The notes: generated by a model from the sequence alone, not told the origin. Shown: positions 34,986 through 46,674, numbered from the stretch's first letter. The stretch: 64,000 nucleotides of DNA from Diphasiastrum complanatum (GCA_029204225.1 CM055097.1:56636699-56700698), one strand, 5' to 3'. Program-made: numbers and translations.

Positions 34986-35420
34986 TTGATGGTGGTCACC
35001 AGAGCACAGAAGCAGAAAGAACCAATAGCGAATCCAGTACCTACTGATTCTATACCATTAACTGATATAGCAACAGCATCTGGAGTCTATCCCAATCTTT
35101 ATGCAGAAAAAAGAAGATATCAGGATATGAGGCAGTGGATTAAACATCTGCAAGAGGAAGAGAAGCTTGAAGCTGCTAAAGCAACAACCGAAGTTCGTCC
35201 TTCACCACTGCAACCACCAAGAAATTCATGTATAGATATGAATGATCAGTTGCATCATCATGAAGAACCCTTCAAGATGACTGAATCGGAAGCGCTGCAA
35301 ATAGAATTGCTCATGAATATTTTATCTAGTAAGATTAATATTCCATTGGGAGAGTTCCTGAAGTTGGTGCCAAAAGCAAAACAAGTCTTAGCGCAAAAGT
35401 TAGCTCAAGCAAAACCATAA
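34986..35420 (+). CDS. Ty3 element: gag C-terminal/linker ORF (144 aa)
   Basis: An open frame, MMVVTRAQKQKEPIANPVPT at its start, with a Glu/Lys-rich helix (QWIKHLQEEEKLEAAKATTE) and no catalytic motif. It lies between the gag capsid frame and the protease frame, so it is probably the C-terminal part of Gag or the Gag-Pol linker; similar acidic/basic linkers occur there in other Ty3 elements. Not conserved enough to recognise alone. Confidence 0.5.
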   Translation: MMVVTRAQKQKEPIANPVPTDSIPLTDIATASGVYPNLYAEKRRYQDMRQWIKHLQEEEKLEAAKATTEVRPSPLQPPRNSCIDMNDQLHHHEEPFKMTESEALQIELLMNILSSKINIPLGEFLKLVPKAKQVLAQKLAQAKP

Positions 35421-35488
35421 GTCCATCAAGAGCCACTTTTTTGTGCTAGATTTGAAGAATCTAATGAAGTACTCCCTGTCGGAGCCAT

Positions 35489-36061
35489 TTGGGAAGTGAA
35501 CAAAAGAATATCACCCTATCGATACAGCATAGACAATTTCCTAAGGAAGCAGCTGTGATAGATGGGGGTTCAGGAGTTAACCTGATTTTTACAAAGCTAT
35601 GTGCAAAATGGGGCCTTACAAAGATCAAGCCTGCGACTTTTGCCATTAAGCTAGCTGATCAAACGACAGTTCGTCCGCGAGGAATTGTTGAAGATATACC
35701 TGTAAAAATTGCAGGAGTACAGTTCGTCATTACTTTTGTAGTGATGGACTTTCCAGAAGCACCAAATTTTTATCGAGTCCTATTGGGACGTCCATGGTTA
35801 CGAGTTGCGCAAGTAATTCATAACTGGGGTATCGGGAAAATCACTTTTGCAAATCGTGAATGTGCAGTCAAAGTTGATCCTGCAACTTGGACTATCAAAC
35901 TCGTGGTTCAAAAAAAGGATGATGATTCATCAACAATGGATCATACTTGTGACCGACCAGAGAAAAATTTGGGAGTTCATTACGATTCTCAAATGGATAC
36001 TGTCAACTGGAATGAAGCTCTTGCAACGATTGATTGTACAGCAGGATATATGTGTCAATAG
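35489..36061 (+). pseudogene. Ty3 protease (retropepsin-like) domain
   Basis: Contains AAVIDGGSGVNLI, the aspartic protease active-site loop in the DGGSGVN form seen in one plant Ty3 group, followed by KLADQTTVRPRGIVEDIPVK and FYRVLLGRPWLR (the ILGRPWL flap/end motif). Retropepsins dimerise and cleave the Gag-Pol polyprotein. The frame is open for 190 codons but is out of frame with the preceding and following parts. Confidence 0.8.
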
Positions 36062-36076
36062 GATAATTAGACATAT

Positions 36077-36592
36077 TTGAGTGAGATTTCATTATTGGAT
36101 CGAACCATGGATACACCGATCACTTTTCCATTGAATGTGCTGAATGTAGTTTGGATATCAACAGAACCTATACCAGATCCGATTGAAGATGACCTCATAC
36201 CTATGAGTCATGCCTTGACTTATGATGACAATGCAGAACTTACGGATGAGCAGATTCTCAATCATATGGATCCGACCAGATTTGGAGTGCGCAATGTTCC
36301 TATTTTAAACGTTATACATTGGATGATGTGGTTATCATGTTACCTAAATCACATCGTGAACATGAAGAACACGTGTCAGACTCGAAAGATGTTTAGGATG
36401 GCCCAGTTAGGACACAGCCAATGAATCTTGCTGAACCAGGAGAACCAGAAAAGATTGTACAAGTTGGTCCTGAACAGTATCAAGCACTCCGCATGCTACT
36501 TATTAAGTATCAAGATTGCTTTGCATGGACTTATCAATATCTGAAGGGTATTCTTACGTCAGTTATTGAACATACCATACCTTTAGTAACTG
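36077..36592 (+). pseudogene. Ty3 PR-RT linker
   Basis: Two overlapping frames: an acidic linker (PIEDDLIPMSHALTYDD) and, from 36421, NLAEPGEPEKIVQVGPEQYQ and KYQDCFAWTYQYLKGI, the segment that precedes reverse transcriptase in Tat/Athila-like Ty3 elements. Frame changes separate it from both neighbours. Confidence 0.65.
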
Positions 36593-37659
36593 ATGCAGTT
36601 CCAAAGGTTACAAAGTTCTATCGCTGTAATCCTAATGTTGGATCTAATAAAGAAAGAACTGCAGATATTGCTTGACACCGATTTCATTTATGAGATCGAG
36701 CATATCGAGTGGATCTCACCGATTGTCATTGTTCCTAAGAAGAATGGAAAATTGAGAATTTGTGTCAATCTCAAGGCTTTGAACAAAGTGACACAGAAGG
36801 ATCACTTTCCGTTACCTTTTACTGAAAGCATTTTGGATCGCCTTGCTGGAGCGGAAGCTTATAGTCTCTTGGATGGATTTAGTGCTTACAACCAGGTTAA
36901 GATTGCACCCGCTGATCGTCACAAAACAGCTTTTGCAACAGAATGGGACACCTATGCTTACAAAGTAATGTCGTTTGGACTCTGTAATGCACCAAGTTCA
37001 TTCCAAAGAGTAATGCAATTTGCTTTTAAAGATTATCTGCAGAAATTCCTTGAAATTTACTTGGATGACCTGGGAGTCCATAGTACAGATACTAACCACC
37101 TAGATCGATTGGAGAAAGTATTTGAAAGATGTCGCAAATATCAAATTTCTCTAAATCCAGAAAAATGCCAGATATGGGTTTCCCGCAAAATTGTGCTTGG
37201 GCATGTGATTATTCTAAGCTCAAGATTATTGTGGAATTGCCACCACCAACAACAATTCGTGGGGTTTATGTGTTTATGGGTCATGTGAACTACTATCAAA
37301 TTTTTATTATCTTCTTTGCGGATTTAGCAAGACCTATATACAAACTGACTATTGTTTCTATTTGGATAGTAGAGGCGTTAAAAGCCTTTGAAAAATTAAA
37401 AAAAGCACTTACTTCAGCACTGATACCATGTTCTCTAGATTGGATGATTGAATTTCATGTTCACACGGATGCCTCGAAATATGCCATTGGATCAGTTTTG
37501 AGGCAGCCAGGTGATTATAAGAAGGATTATCCTATACGATTTGCAAGCAGACAACTTACAGATCCAGAGAAGAATTATTCAACAACAGAGCGTGAGGCGT
37601 TAGCCATGATTTTTTCTGTTCGAAAATTTCATCACTACCTCATAGAAACGCACTTTTGA
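36593..37659 (+). pseudogene. Ty3 reverse transcriptase and RNase H
   Basis: Reverse transcriptase: SPIVIVPKKNGKLRICVNLK, then FGLCNAPSSFQRVM, then EIYLDDLGVHS, where the catalytic YxDD box is YLDD. A frameshift near 37190 moves the reading to the RNase H frame: HTDASKYAIGSVLRQPG, then FASRQLTDPEKNYSTTEREA. The enzymes would copy the element RNA and remove it. The domain order (PR 5' of RT, RH at the end) fits a Ty3 element in plus orientation with the leader at 33.2 kb. No integrase follows, so the element is broken after RH. Confidence 0.88.
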
Positions 37660-37759
37660 ATTTTTAATCTCATCTTTACGCATAGCGACAACAAAATGGT
37701 TAAATCATGATCAGTCTTTACAACTACGTCATGAAGTGTTGCACAGATTATGTGAAACT

Positions 37760-38310
37760 CGATAGAAGATCATTTGGATATTGCGGTTAAATATTCCCAT
37801 AGGACTGGGTATTTCCTATGTTGATACATCGTATTTGAACATCGAGATACTAACTAGTTCAAAACTGATATATCAACAAAGGATTATATCTATCCTAGGG
37901 GTCACACGTCTAGGTGAAATCATTAGATGTCCAGAGCCTCTTATTTTGCCTATTATAAATTATCATCATTATCGAGATATTCAAATTCTAATCCTTTTCT
38001 AGAGAGTGAGTTGTGCTTCGAGGAAGTGAGAGAGTATCGTTATAAGAGAGACATGCCACATATCACAAAATTCTGAGCTATCATAAGGGAAGATGTTCCA
38101 CCCAAATCTTCTGCTAGGACCTGACATCCCTTATGTTAATCCATCTCACTTGAATATTGTCCTGTTAGTCGGGTTGAAAATTATGTATCGTCAGCGTATA
38201 GTATCTCTCTTGGGAGCAGCGAGACTTGAGGAGATAATGGAATCGATCGAGCCTTGCATTTTACCCATCATAGATCACGAGTCATAATTCTGATCTTATT
38301 CTTGAGGATA
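37760..38310 (+). repeat. Two diverged tandem ORF units of unknown nature
   Basis: 37781-38002 and about 38093-38287 encode related peptides: LGISYVDTSYLNIEIL versus PDIPYVNPSHLNIVLL, and YQQRIISILGVTRLGEII versus YRQRIVSLLGAARLEEIM, each ending in L-PII. The period is about 310 bases. Units are well diverged at DNA level but keep the same frame pattern, so the ancestral sequence was probably coding. I do not recognise it. It sits where a Ty3 integrase would be expected. Confidence 0.55.
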
Positions 38311-38359
38311 GAATGTTGAGGAAAACGTAGATGTTTCAGTACCATACCACCTTTCTCAG

Positions 38360-38695
38360 TTGCCACTACAATTCACTACTAAAAATAGGTTAGAGGTCTA
38401 TATGATAGACCTCGACTTTATACCGTCTTTTGATGACATTTGTCAAGTTATCCGAGGGGGAACTACGAGCCACTATTTTTATTCTCCTGAGATAAATCCT
38501 TACCTATATCCTGGTGACATCTTAATCAAATTACAGCATTGCGGAGATTGTAGTTACTTTGAAGTCCATGAGCTCACTGTTGATAGACTCTGGCACCTTA
38601 CTGATGCTTTATTTACCCGCTATATAGAAGTGACACAACCTTTGCTAGAGATTCCATTACAATCATCAGGTTCGGCCAATAGTACAAATGCTTGA
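38360..38695 (+). other. Unrecognised ORF (111 aa) next to the tandem units
   Basis: MPLQFTTKNRLEVYMIDLDF at the start, then SPEINPYLYPGDILIKLQHC; no known domain. The frame upstream is also partly open (VSVPYHLSQL). It may be continuous with the preceding duplicated ORF units after a frameshift. Confidence 0.35.
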
Positions 38696-38699
38696 AATG

Positions 38700-39728
38700 G
38701 CTCAGAGAAAGCGAACTTCAATGAGTATGATTGGGGAGTAGTTAACAAGTTCCATAGGCAAGTGAGATAGAAATGCGATTAAGAGTGATTGTATGCCCCT
38801 TCATCAGCTATATCTCTAGAGGATTGGAAACCCTCTATTAACTGTGAAGGCACAGTTTGGTTGATAAAATGTGTCTGGGATCGCTAGTTTAGAATAGAGT
38901 TTGAGACATGTACAGCCATCCTCGTAGCAGCACTGGAAGTGCTGCACCCTGTTAAGTTATTCCCTCCCCTACGTTGATCCCATGGCGTGGAAAAAACCTA
39001 ACATACTTTTCAAAGCATTGACAAAGAAAGTAAGATTAGAAAAAGACAATAGGCATATGAATGCGTTATTGTAAACTAATGCTTGTTTTTTTACAAGCTC
39101 ATTCCAAGCTTATTCAATCTCATGAATATGACTCAAAACTCTTCCAAGTTTTCATTTGCATGTTGCATTCCTCTTTTAGTTTTCCATAAAATATGAACCA
39201 TTATTAAATTTGATGACAAATTTTCCATTTATAATTATCAAATTTTCAAAATGGTTTCATCTATGTTTGTAGCAATGTGGAATGGAGAACTATCCTTTGT
39301 TTGGGTAGGAGTTGCTAGCAAAATCTTTCTCTTTCTTCTTTAATTTCAAAAGTTAAGAAGTGAATGAATTTACAATCCTTTAACAAAAACAAATTCCTCT
39401 TTAATATAAAATTAACTTCCCTTCACAAAAACCAGAATTCGTGGCCTATTTTCACTCATCCAAGGCTCAAGTAGACTAAAAATCAGATTTGAAATTTTTT
39501 GAAGTTTTGTGAAGGTCATTGAAGTTCTGTGAAAAAAATTAAAATTTGAAAATGATAAATAAAACAATTTTCCCTTTAATGTAGAATTAACTTCCCGTCA
39601 CAAAAACGAGAATTTTTTCGCATTGGAATGCTCTACTTAGAGTTCTTCAATATTTACAATCGACACAAAATTATTACATTTGTTATGGTGGAAATTTGAA
39701 CGATGATTCAAATATCCTTCTTCAAGGT
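38700..39728. other. No gene recognised
   Basis: AT-rich, with two copies of a short stretch (AAAATTAACTTCCC near 39410 and AGAATTAACTTCCC near 39583, each followed by TCACAAAAAC-AGAATT). Nothing coding until the copia RNase H begins. Confidence 0.5.
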
Positions 39729-40193
39729 TTTACAGTGCAGATTGGAGTGGAGATGTCGACATGAGAAATTCGACATCAGGTTATGTCTTTGTATTCAGCA
39801 AGGGTCTTGTCTCTTGGAACAATGAGAAGCAAAATTCAACTGCATTATCTTTGACAGAGGCCGAATACATAGTCGCTACACATGTTGCAAAAGAAGCTAT
39901 CTGGTTAAGGTGTCTATTGTCGGAGACCTTAATCTTAGTCAGTTACAAGCAACTTCCATCTTTTGTGACAATTAAAGTACAACTATGGTATATGTTAGTC
40001 CCAAGTATCATTCTCAGAGCAAGCACATTGAAATAAATTATCATTTCGTCAGAGACAAAGTACTCGAAAACGAGATCATTCTAATCTTTTGCAAAAAAAA
40101 GTTCATGACAATGGATATATTTATGAAAGCATTATCATTCGACAATCATTCTAAGTTTAGTAGTATGCTTAACTCAATACCTCAATTTCTATA
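39729..40193 (+). pseudogene. Copia RNase H fragment (3' end of an upstream copia)
   Basis: YSADWSGDVDMRNSTSGYVF, then ALSLTEAEYIVATHVAKEAI and (after a frameshift) SKHIEINYHFVRDKV: the standard copia RNase H end. The rest of pol is missing to the left. A purine tract (AAGGAGGAG) follows and then an LTR start at 40213, so this is the true 3' end of a copia element. Confidence 0.85.
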
Positions 40194-40212
40194 AGTTCAC
40201 ATTAAGGAGGAG

Positions 40213-40885
40213 TATTAGATTTCAATGAAAATAGTCAAGTCGACAATTATAGTGAAACACAACTTCAACTTATGAAGGGAACTAATCGCAACCTGTAGGG
40301 AGTCGTCAAATCTCGTAAGTTATCACTTACGAGTGAGCTAATGGCAACAGAACGAGGGTCTCCATCAAACACCGTAAGTCCCGCTCTTACGATCTCCTAC
40401 GAAGGAAAATATCTCAATGAAGTCCATGAAACGGCAGCTGACCCTTCATTGTCCAACACTGTGAGTCACGATTTGCGGTCATCAATGAAGTCCATGAAAT
40501 GGCAACTGACCCTTCACCATCCAACATTGTGAGTCATGACTTGCAATCAATGAAGTTGATGAACGACAGTGGACCAAACAAGGTTATTACTTACGATCAC
40601 CTATGAAGTTGACTAACACTCACCTACGGAGTGAACGAATGACTTACGTAGGAACTGCAGACAAGCTATGGCTAAAACGGCACCACACTTTCAAGCTCCT
40701 GGCACGTACAAAGGAGATCGTACTTCTGTACTTCTTCACGTCTTCACGATGCTCCAATAACCGATCTACAGATCATATTCAACGGCTGTAAACGATCTTT
40801 TAAACTGTAGTTAGAATAACTAAATATCCTCTAACAACTATATATACATCTGAATGACTTGAAGAAAAACAAGGAGAGAGATCAA
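40213..40885 (+). repeat. Copia LTR (start TATTAG) with internal short repeats
   Basis: Begins directly after AAGGAGGAG. Contains CACTTACGAGTGAGCTAATG, shared with the LTR at 46046-46401, and two or three diverged repeats of CATCAATGAAGTCCATGAAATG and GCAACTGACCCTTCA (40400-40560). The right limit is set only by the start of gag-like coding (40888) and is uncertain. It is 3' LTR for the fragment at 39729 and lies where the 5' LTR of the next element should be. Confidence 0.6.
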
Positions 40886-40887
40886 GA

Positions 40888-41573
40888 GTGTGGGCAATCA
40901 ACAGAGCGATCAAATGCTACGAGACTTCAGATGTATCGATTCAGCTCTTTCTAAGGAAGAAGGTACTAATACTCAGAATGAGCAAAGGCACCTTAGTCAG
41001 TGATCACTTGAACGAGTTTAAACAATTGCTAAATCAACTTGCTGCCATAGTTTCCTATCTCAGAAGAAGACTCAACGATGTCTCTTCTCGCCAGTTTTCC
41101 ATCCTCCTAAGACAACTTAGTATTGCTTCCGAGCAATACTCCTGCACTGTCTCTCTAGAAGTTGCCAACAAGCCAATTGTAGAAAGAAGTCAGGAGAAAG
41201 AGCTTGTCTACATCAATGAGTACCAAATCAATGGCATTGTACTCAAACAAGCAGCAGTCCAAGAAGAAGAAAAGCTTCAAGGACAAGAAGACAACGGTGG
41301 AGCAGCCAGTTACATCGCAACAACAACATCAGTAGCACAGTCAACTATCATCCAAGACCAAGCTCTTTTGCAAGTATTGCAAAAGAACCAATAACGACAT
41401 AAAGGATTGTTGCATCCTCAAGTATAATGAAGCGAGGAAGAAGATGCAGCACCACCAAGAAGGAAACTCTGACACAGTTAGAAATCCACAACAAGATGAC
41501 AAGGCGCTGATGGTACAAGATCAACCTAGTAGAGATGCCCATCATTGGTGTCTTGATCAAGTGCTTCGCAGCA
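40888..41573 (+). pseudogene. Copia gag (UBN2-type) with zinc knuckle
   Basis: Reads WAINRAIKCYETSDVSIQLF, then KGTLVSDHLNEFKQLLNQLA, the UBN2/copia Gag core. After frame changes comes a zinc knuckle, CKYCKRTNNDIKDC (about 41365-41410), in which the usual GH is NN, so the His ligand is lost. The region ends at WCLDQV, the damaged start of the protease. Confidence 0.75.
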
Positions 41574-43100
41574 CATGACGCCATGTAAAGACTTATTTTC
41601 TACACTCACAACAACGAAATCAAAGTACATCTTTTTCTACGACTCAAATTCACACCAAGTCGAAGGTGACGACATCACTAGGCAGTTAAATGGTGTACTT
41701 TATGTACCCAAATTAACAAAGAACTTATTATCTATTAGCAAGATCATTGATCAAGGCTATAGAGCTTTGTTTACTACTAGTCGATGTACTATTTTTGATT
41801 AGAACTCAAAAGAAATTGTCTCTGCACAAAGAGAAGAAAATTTGTATATTTTGAGTCATGATTTTGCACTTTCTATGAGTTGTACAGATGCTAATGTCTG
41901 GCATCAAAGATTAGGTCATTTAAAAATGCGTTCAATCTTATACATGCATCATAACAAAATGGTCAAGGACATGAATATTAATGCTGTTACTATAGCTAAT
42001 CAGATTGTTTGTGAAAATTGTTTACTAGGAAACCAACCTAGAACAAGATTTCCAAGAGGACAAGCCAAAAGGGCAAAGTCCATTTTGTCACTAATACACA
42101 GTGACCTCTGTGGTCCTATGAGCGTACCTTCTCTAGGTCAAGCTCTGTATTTTATTACTTTCATTGATGCCTACTCCCAATTTACCAAAGTCATGTTCAT
42201 TAAGAACAAGTCAGAAGCATTTAGTTGCTTCAAGGATTTCAAGCAATATACTGAGAATCAAACTGGTCAGAGAATCAAGGCCCTACGGTCTGATTCAAGA
42301 GGAGAGTATCTATCAAATGAAATGAAGGACTACATATCGTCATGTGGCGTGCACCATCAGTTTTCTACTAGCTACACTCCACAATAGAACAATGTAGCTG
42401 AGCGGAAGAACCGTACATTAGTAGAAGCTGCACGATCCATGATCGTCAATGCTCATTTGCCCCAAACCTTTTGGACAGAAGTGATCTCTACAACCAGCTA
42501 TCTGCAAAACTATTCTAGCATGAAGGCAGTTGATTCCAAGACTTATTTTGAAGCCTACTATGGTTACAAACCAAGTCTAAAACACCTACATGTTTTTGGA
42601 TGTCTCTGCTATGCACAAGTACCATCTGATCTGAGGAGGAAGTTGGACCCAGTAAGTTGTAAATACATCTTTATCGGCTATTCAGCATCACACAAAGCAT
42701 ATCGTATATACGATGTTGTTACAAGTCAGATCTTAGTCAGTCGTGACGTTGTCTCTCTTGAAGACAAATATCATGACTTCAAGCAGATGCAGCCAATGCA
42801 GGATTTTGTCATAGCAGCTCCACTCTCCATCGATAGGCATCGATCTACGACTGTTCAAACAAAGGAGTTTATCCCAACAGCTCCACTTACCATCGATGGG
42901 CCTAGATCCACAATTGTTCAAACACAAGCTGATATGATCCCAGTCATGCACCGAGGAGAATCGTACGCTCAAGCACCTACAGTTCGAAGGTTTGCAAGAC
43001 AACGGTAGCTACCTGATCACTTTGTCCCTCAGACTTTCATCAGTCATGACGAACCTGCCTCTATAGCGGAAGCACTATGTAGCGCAGACATCCCAAAGGG
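41574..43100 (+). pseudogene. Copia protease end and integrase
   Basis: One frame with TAG stops at about 41800 and 42385. It holds the protease end (LNGVLYVPKLTKNLLSISK), GAG-pre-integrase with HHCC zinc finger (WHQRLGHLKMRSI, then CENCLLG), the integrase core (HSDLCGPMSVPS first Asp; RSDSRGEYLS second Asp, where DNGGEY is usual; NNVAERKNRTLVEAARSM with the Glu), and the C-terminal LHVFGCLCYAQVP and FIGYS motifs. Integrase would insert the cDNA. Stops show it is inactive. It breaks off near 43100 within the pre-RT region (DEPASIAEAL). Confidence 0.88.
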
Positions 43101-44570
43101 AGCCGGGAACCACGACTTAGCTTCCCAGCCTTCAACTCTTGCCATCCAAACCCAATTGACATACAAGAAGCCAACTCACCAACAACGATCAGACTTAACC
43201 AACTTGAAGTTCTGAAAACTAACATTGAGATCCAACCTGGCGCCATGCCAGATCGGGGGTCCGGATGTGGGTGACTTCCCTCCGAGCAAGCCGCCCGACA
43301 TACATCAAATTTAACCAACTCGAAGCTTCGTTACAAATGAGTAACATCCATTTTAAGCAAGCGGTCCGATGTACATCAGACTCAACCAGCTGAAAGCTTC
43401 GTCACGAGCACTGGAAGCCAACCTGGCGCCACGCTAGACTGGACAACCATAAACATGTAACTTCCACCCCAGCAAGCCATCCAACTCAGCCGACAGGTTA
43501 GAGCCCGTTTCCCAAGAGCTTAACCCATTCACGTTCATGCAAGGAACACTCAAAACCACAAGCCGCGACAGATATGGAGACAACCAGTTCATGGACCAAA
43601 TGGTCCCGACAGCATACCGCTGGCGCCACAGACCGAATGGTCCCGACGGCATACCGCTAGCGTCCCGAGATACAACCCTCAGCTATGTGCCAACTTAAAA
43701 ATTTTGAAGCGGCCTTACAATTGGTGCTTTTACTGAACACTGAAGCCCAGAATGTAATCAGAGTCAGTTTGAGAAAAATCCCACTTTATTGATAAATCTG
43801 AGAAGGTTACATTTCAAGTTTGTGACTGACCCTAGTCTCCGGGGCGCTAGCATGCCGAGGCGAGAGCCATGACAACATTCCAGCAAGAGAGGCTAAGACT
43901 TGGTTGGAGCTCGCCCTGAGTCGCAACCCACACTCCCCTATAGTATTGGTGGGATTCGGCACCCCCCCTCATACCAAGCACTCTACCCAGGCTGGTAAAG
44001 CACATTTTTCTCTCTCTAAGATTTTCTCTTTCTAGAAAGTCATTTTCTCTCTCTAGATTTTATTGATCCCTAGGCTTCCTTTAATCATGCCTAGATCGTG
44101 TGAGGTGATTGCACATCGATCTGAGCTCTCTGGACTTCGCTAGAACCGATCAAAGATTTTCAGCCATAAGAACTTGGCGCCGGCTAGATTCTGGTCACAG
44201 TGGCGCCGGCGCTGTTGGCGTTGGGAGCATCAGGGGTGCTACTGGCGCCGGGGACAATGCTGGCGCCAGTGGCACCGGAAGTAAAGCTTATGAAAATAGC
44301 TTTACAACATCCACCCCACCTTTATAAAATCTGATGTCCTCATCAGATGTCAGATTAAAGTAAAGGTGTCTCCCAATTAAAATAACTATACATTTAAGCT
44401 ACTTGGCACAGTACTCAATTTACTGGCCACTTTTTATTAACATTGAAGCTGGCACGCCACAAGTCGGAGGCTCAGCTCTTTGTAATGAAAAATTACATAA
44501 CTTAAAAATATCTCTTTGTCTAGGAAAAGCGTAGATTTGATATCGCTTTCGTAAAGTGCAAGAACCGTAT
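43101..44570. repeat. Foreign insertion between copia integrase and reverse transcriptase, with tandem repeats
   Basis: About 1.5 kb with higher GC, splitting the copia pol. It contains a roughly 189-base diverged direct repeat (43185-43290 and 43374-43492; shared CAACCTGGCGCCA and AGCAAGCC), a 37-base tandem pair (43599-43672; ATGGTCCCGACAGCATACCG type), and a TGGCGCCGG-rich stretch (44177-44282) that translates as Gly/Ala repeats. TCTCTCTCTAGA-rich sequence near 44010-44065 resembles LTR or leader sequence. I cannot name the element. Confidence 0.5.
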
Positions 44571-45945
44571 TAACTGGTGACAGAGGTCTTTCTTTGAAAT
44601 GTTCGCCCCTGTCGCTTCTGTCTTTCGACTTTGGAACTCCTTTGAGCTCCTGATTTGTCCTTGATGCACTTTGTGTTGAGCTCCCTGAGCTCCAAATTTG
44701 ATCAGTTCTGCACAGGTATCAAGGCTCCCTGAGCCAAAGGATTTATCGTTTGATTGCCCACTTTGTGGTCCACTCTGTGCCTTGTTGCTTCTGCACCATC
44801 CAAACATCGTTCCTTCATGGATATATACAAGAAGACGTATTCATCTATCAACCAGAAGGTTATGTCCTTCAAGGCAAGGAGCATCTAGTATGTAAATTGC
44901 ATAAGGCATTATATGGACTGAAGCAAGCTTCGAGGGCCTGGTATGATAGGATAAATCACTTTTTATTGCAACATGAATTCACTTCTTGTTCCGCAGATTC
45001 TAATGTATATCTTAAATGAAAAGGGCCAAGCTATGTCATTATAGCACTATACGTTGATGATTCCCTAATTACCAGCAACTCAAATCAGTTATCACAAGAA
45101 ACTAAATCCTTACTTTCATCAGAATTTGAGATGACTGTTGATTTAGGCCCAATCCATTACCTACTCGAAATGGAGATTCACAGAGATCGCGAGAGCAGAA
45201 GGATCACTATAAGCCAAAGGTCCTATTTAATCAATGTACTTCGTAGATACGGCATGGAGGACTACAAGCCCATAGACACACTGATGGATCCAAGATGCAA
45301 GTTGTCCAAAGACATGTGCCCCAGAACTCAGGCAGATCAGCAAGAAATGTGGAGGTATCCTTATCAACCCGTAGGTTCTATCATGCACTCTATGATCTGC
45401 ACACGACTTGATCTAGCATATGTTGTAAGCACACTATCGCAATACATGTCCAATCCAGGTTTACAACATTGGAAAACTCTGCAAAGAATTCTGAGGTACA
45501 TTCAAGCCTCAAAGCATTATGCCTTGAGCTACAATGGCAATACAAAAGTTGCACTCATGTTAGTTACCTATTTTGATTCAGACTGGGCAAGAGACGTGGA
45601 TACCATAAAATCCACCTCAGGCTACATTTTTTTCCTTGCAGGAGGACCCATCTCATGGAATAGCAGATTGCAGAAATACACTTCGTTGTCCTCTACTGAA
45701 TCTGAATACGTCGCAGCTACATTAGTAGTGAAGGAGATATTATGGCTAAGAAGGCTACTACAGGATTTGAAATTCTTTCAAATTGGTCCAACTATACTCC
45801 AGTGCGACAACCAGAGCTGCATAGCTCTATCTTTGAACCGACGAACTCATGTTAGAACCAAACACACAGAGGTTTAGTTTCATTTTCTTAGAGATAAAGT
45901 TTAGAACGTTGCACTAAGTTACTGTCAGACAGTATGTTGGTTGAA
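44571..45945 (+). pseudogene. Copia reverse transcriptase and RNase H
   Basis: Resumes copia pol: FLHGYIQEDVFIYQPEGYVL, then KLHKALYGLKQASRAWYDRI, ALYVDDSLI (intact YVDD), FEMTVDLGPIHYLLEMEIHR, then RNase H DSDWARDVDTIKSTSGYIFF and LSSTESEYVAATLVVKEILW. Breaks occur at 45019 (stop) and 45877. The first part (44571-44790) is badly decayed. It is the right half of the element whose gag and integrase lie at 40.9-43.1 kb. Confidence 0.85.
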
Positions 45946-46045
45946 ATTATGACAAAATCATTGTCAAGATAAAAACAGTCCACATTAGTAGAATTGTTAA
46001 ATCTCAGTTTGAATTCAGATTTGTAGCAGTAAGCTTAAGGGGGAG

Positions 46046-46401
46046 TGTTAGTTTAATCTTACTCCTACTCATCCCTTTCGCCCTCCTCCATCTCTCAAAA
46101 AAATCACTCTCTCAAACAGTCTGAAGAAATATACGTAAAGTCAAAACAAACAGAACCGCAAAAGTTCTCGCCTACCGATGAGAACCACTTACGATCACTT
46201 ACGGGTGAGCTAATGGCAATAGAACGAGAGTCTCTGTCAAAGACCGTAAGAACAAGCTCATAAAACTCCATTCTCCAAGTAATCCACGTTCCTGTAAATC
46301 GCAGTAATCACTATGCTTCATTGTTTTTCTTACTATTGGTTGAGATGTCGTTCATATTGTAATCGTCTCTTCCATCGTTACTTCCGCTACCCACACCAAC
46401 A
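46046..46401 (+). repeat. Copia 3' LTR (356 bp)
   Basis: Preceded by the purine tract AAGGGGGAG and starting TGTTAG; ends ACCAACA at 46401, where duplicated segment D begins. It shares only a core (CACTTACG-GTGAGCTAATGGCAA-AGAACGAG) with the LTR at 40213, so the two LTRs are not simple partners. Confidence 0.7.
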
Positions 46402-46674
46402 AAAGCTTCAATATGGGAGGTAATTACAGGTGAGTGGACAATGAGTACTACATGTAGCAGTTACGAGCCAAATTGACAGAGAAAAGTTTAGGTGAGTAAA
46501 TTATGCATGTTAAACCACTGGTAACTTAGTGTAAGTTATGTACGTACTTTTAATGTGTTAGAATCAAGCCTGCATATACCTATGGAGGATCTGTATTAGA
46601 TTGCGCTATCAAAAATGAAAGACATAGAGAAAGAATTATGCAGTTCAATGTGTGTTTCATTTCTGCATCACTAT
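46402..46674. repeat. Duplicated segment remnant, copy D
   Basis: Matches 5236-5515 (left flank of copy B) from AAAGCTTCA through TTTCTGCATCACTAT. The gene part of the unit is absent here. The copia LTR ends exactly at its left edge, so the copia insertion may have cut a fourth gene unit. Confidence 0.8.

Noticed and set aside
36593..37659. Possibility that the Ty3 pol belongs to an endogenous pararetrovirus
   Set aside because: The gag, protease, RT, RH order with a tRNA-Asp-like primer site and long leader fits a Ty3 LTR element; no movement-protein-like or coat-like motif is present.
43185..43492. Possible CRISPR-like repeat-spacer pattern
   Set aside because: Repeats are about 189 bases apart, diverged and only two or three; this is a eukaryotic tandem duplication, not a CRISPR array.
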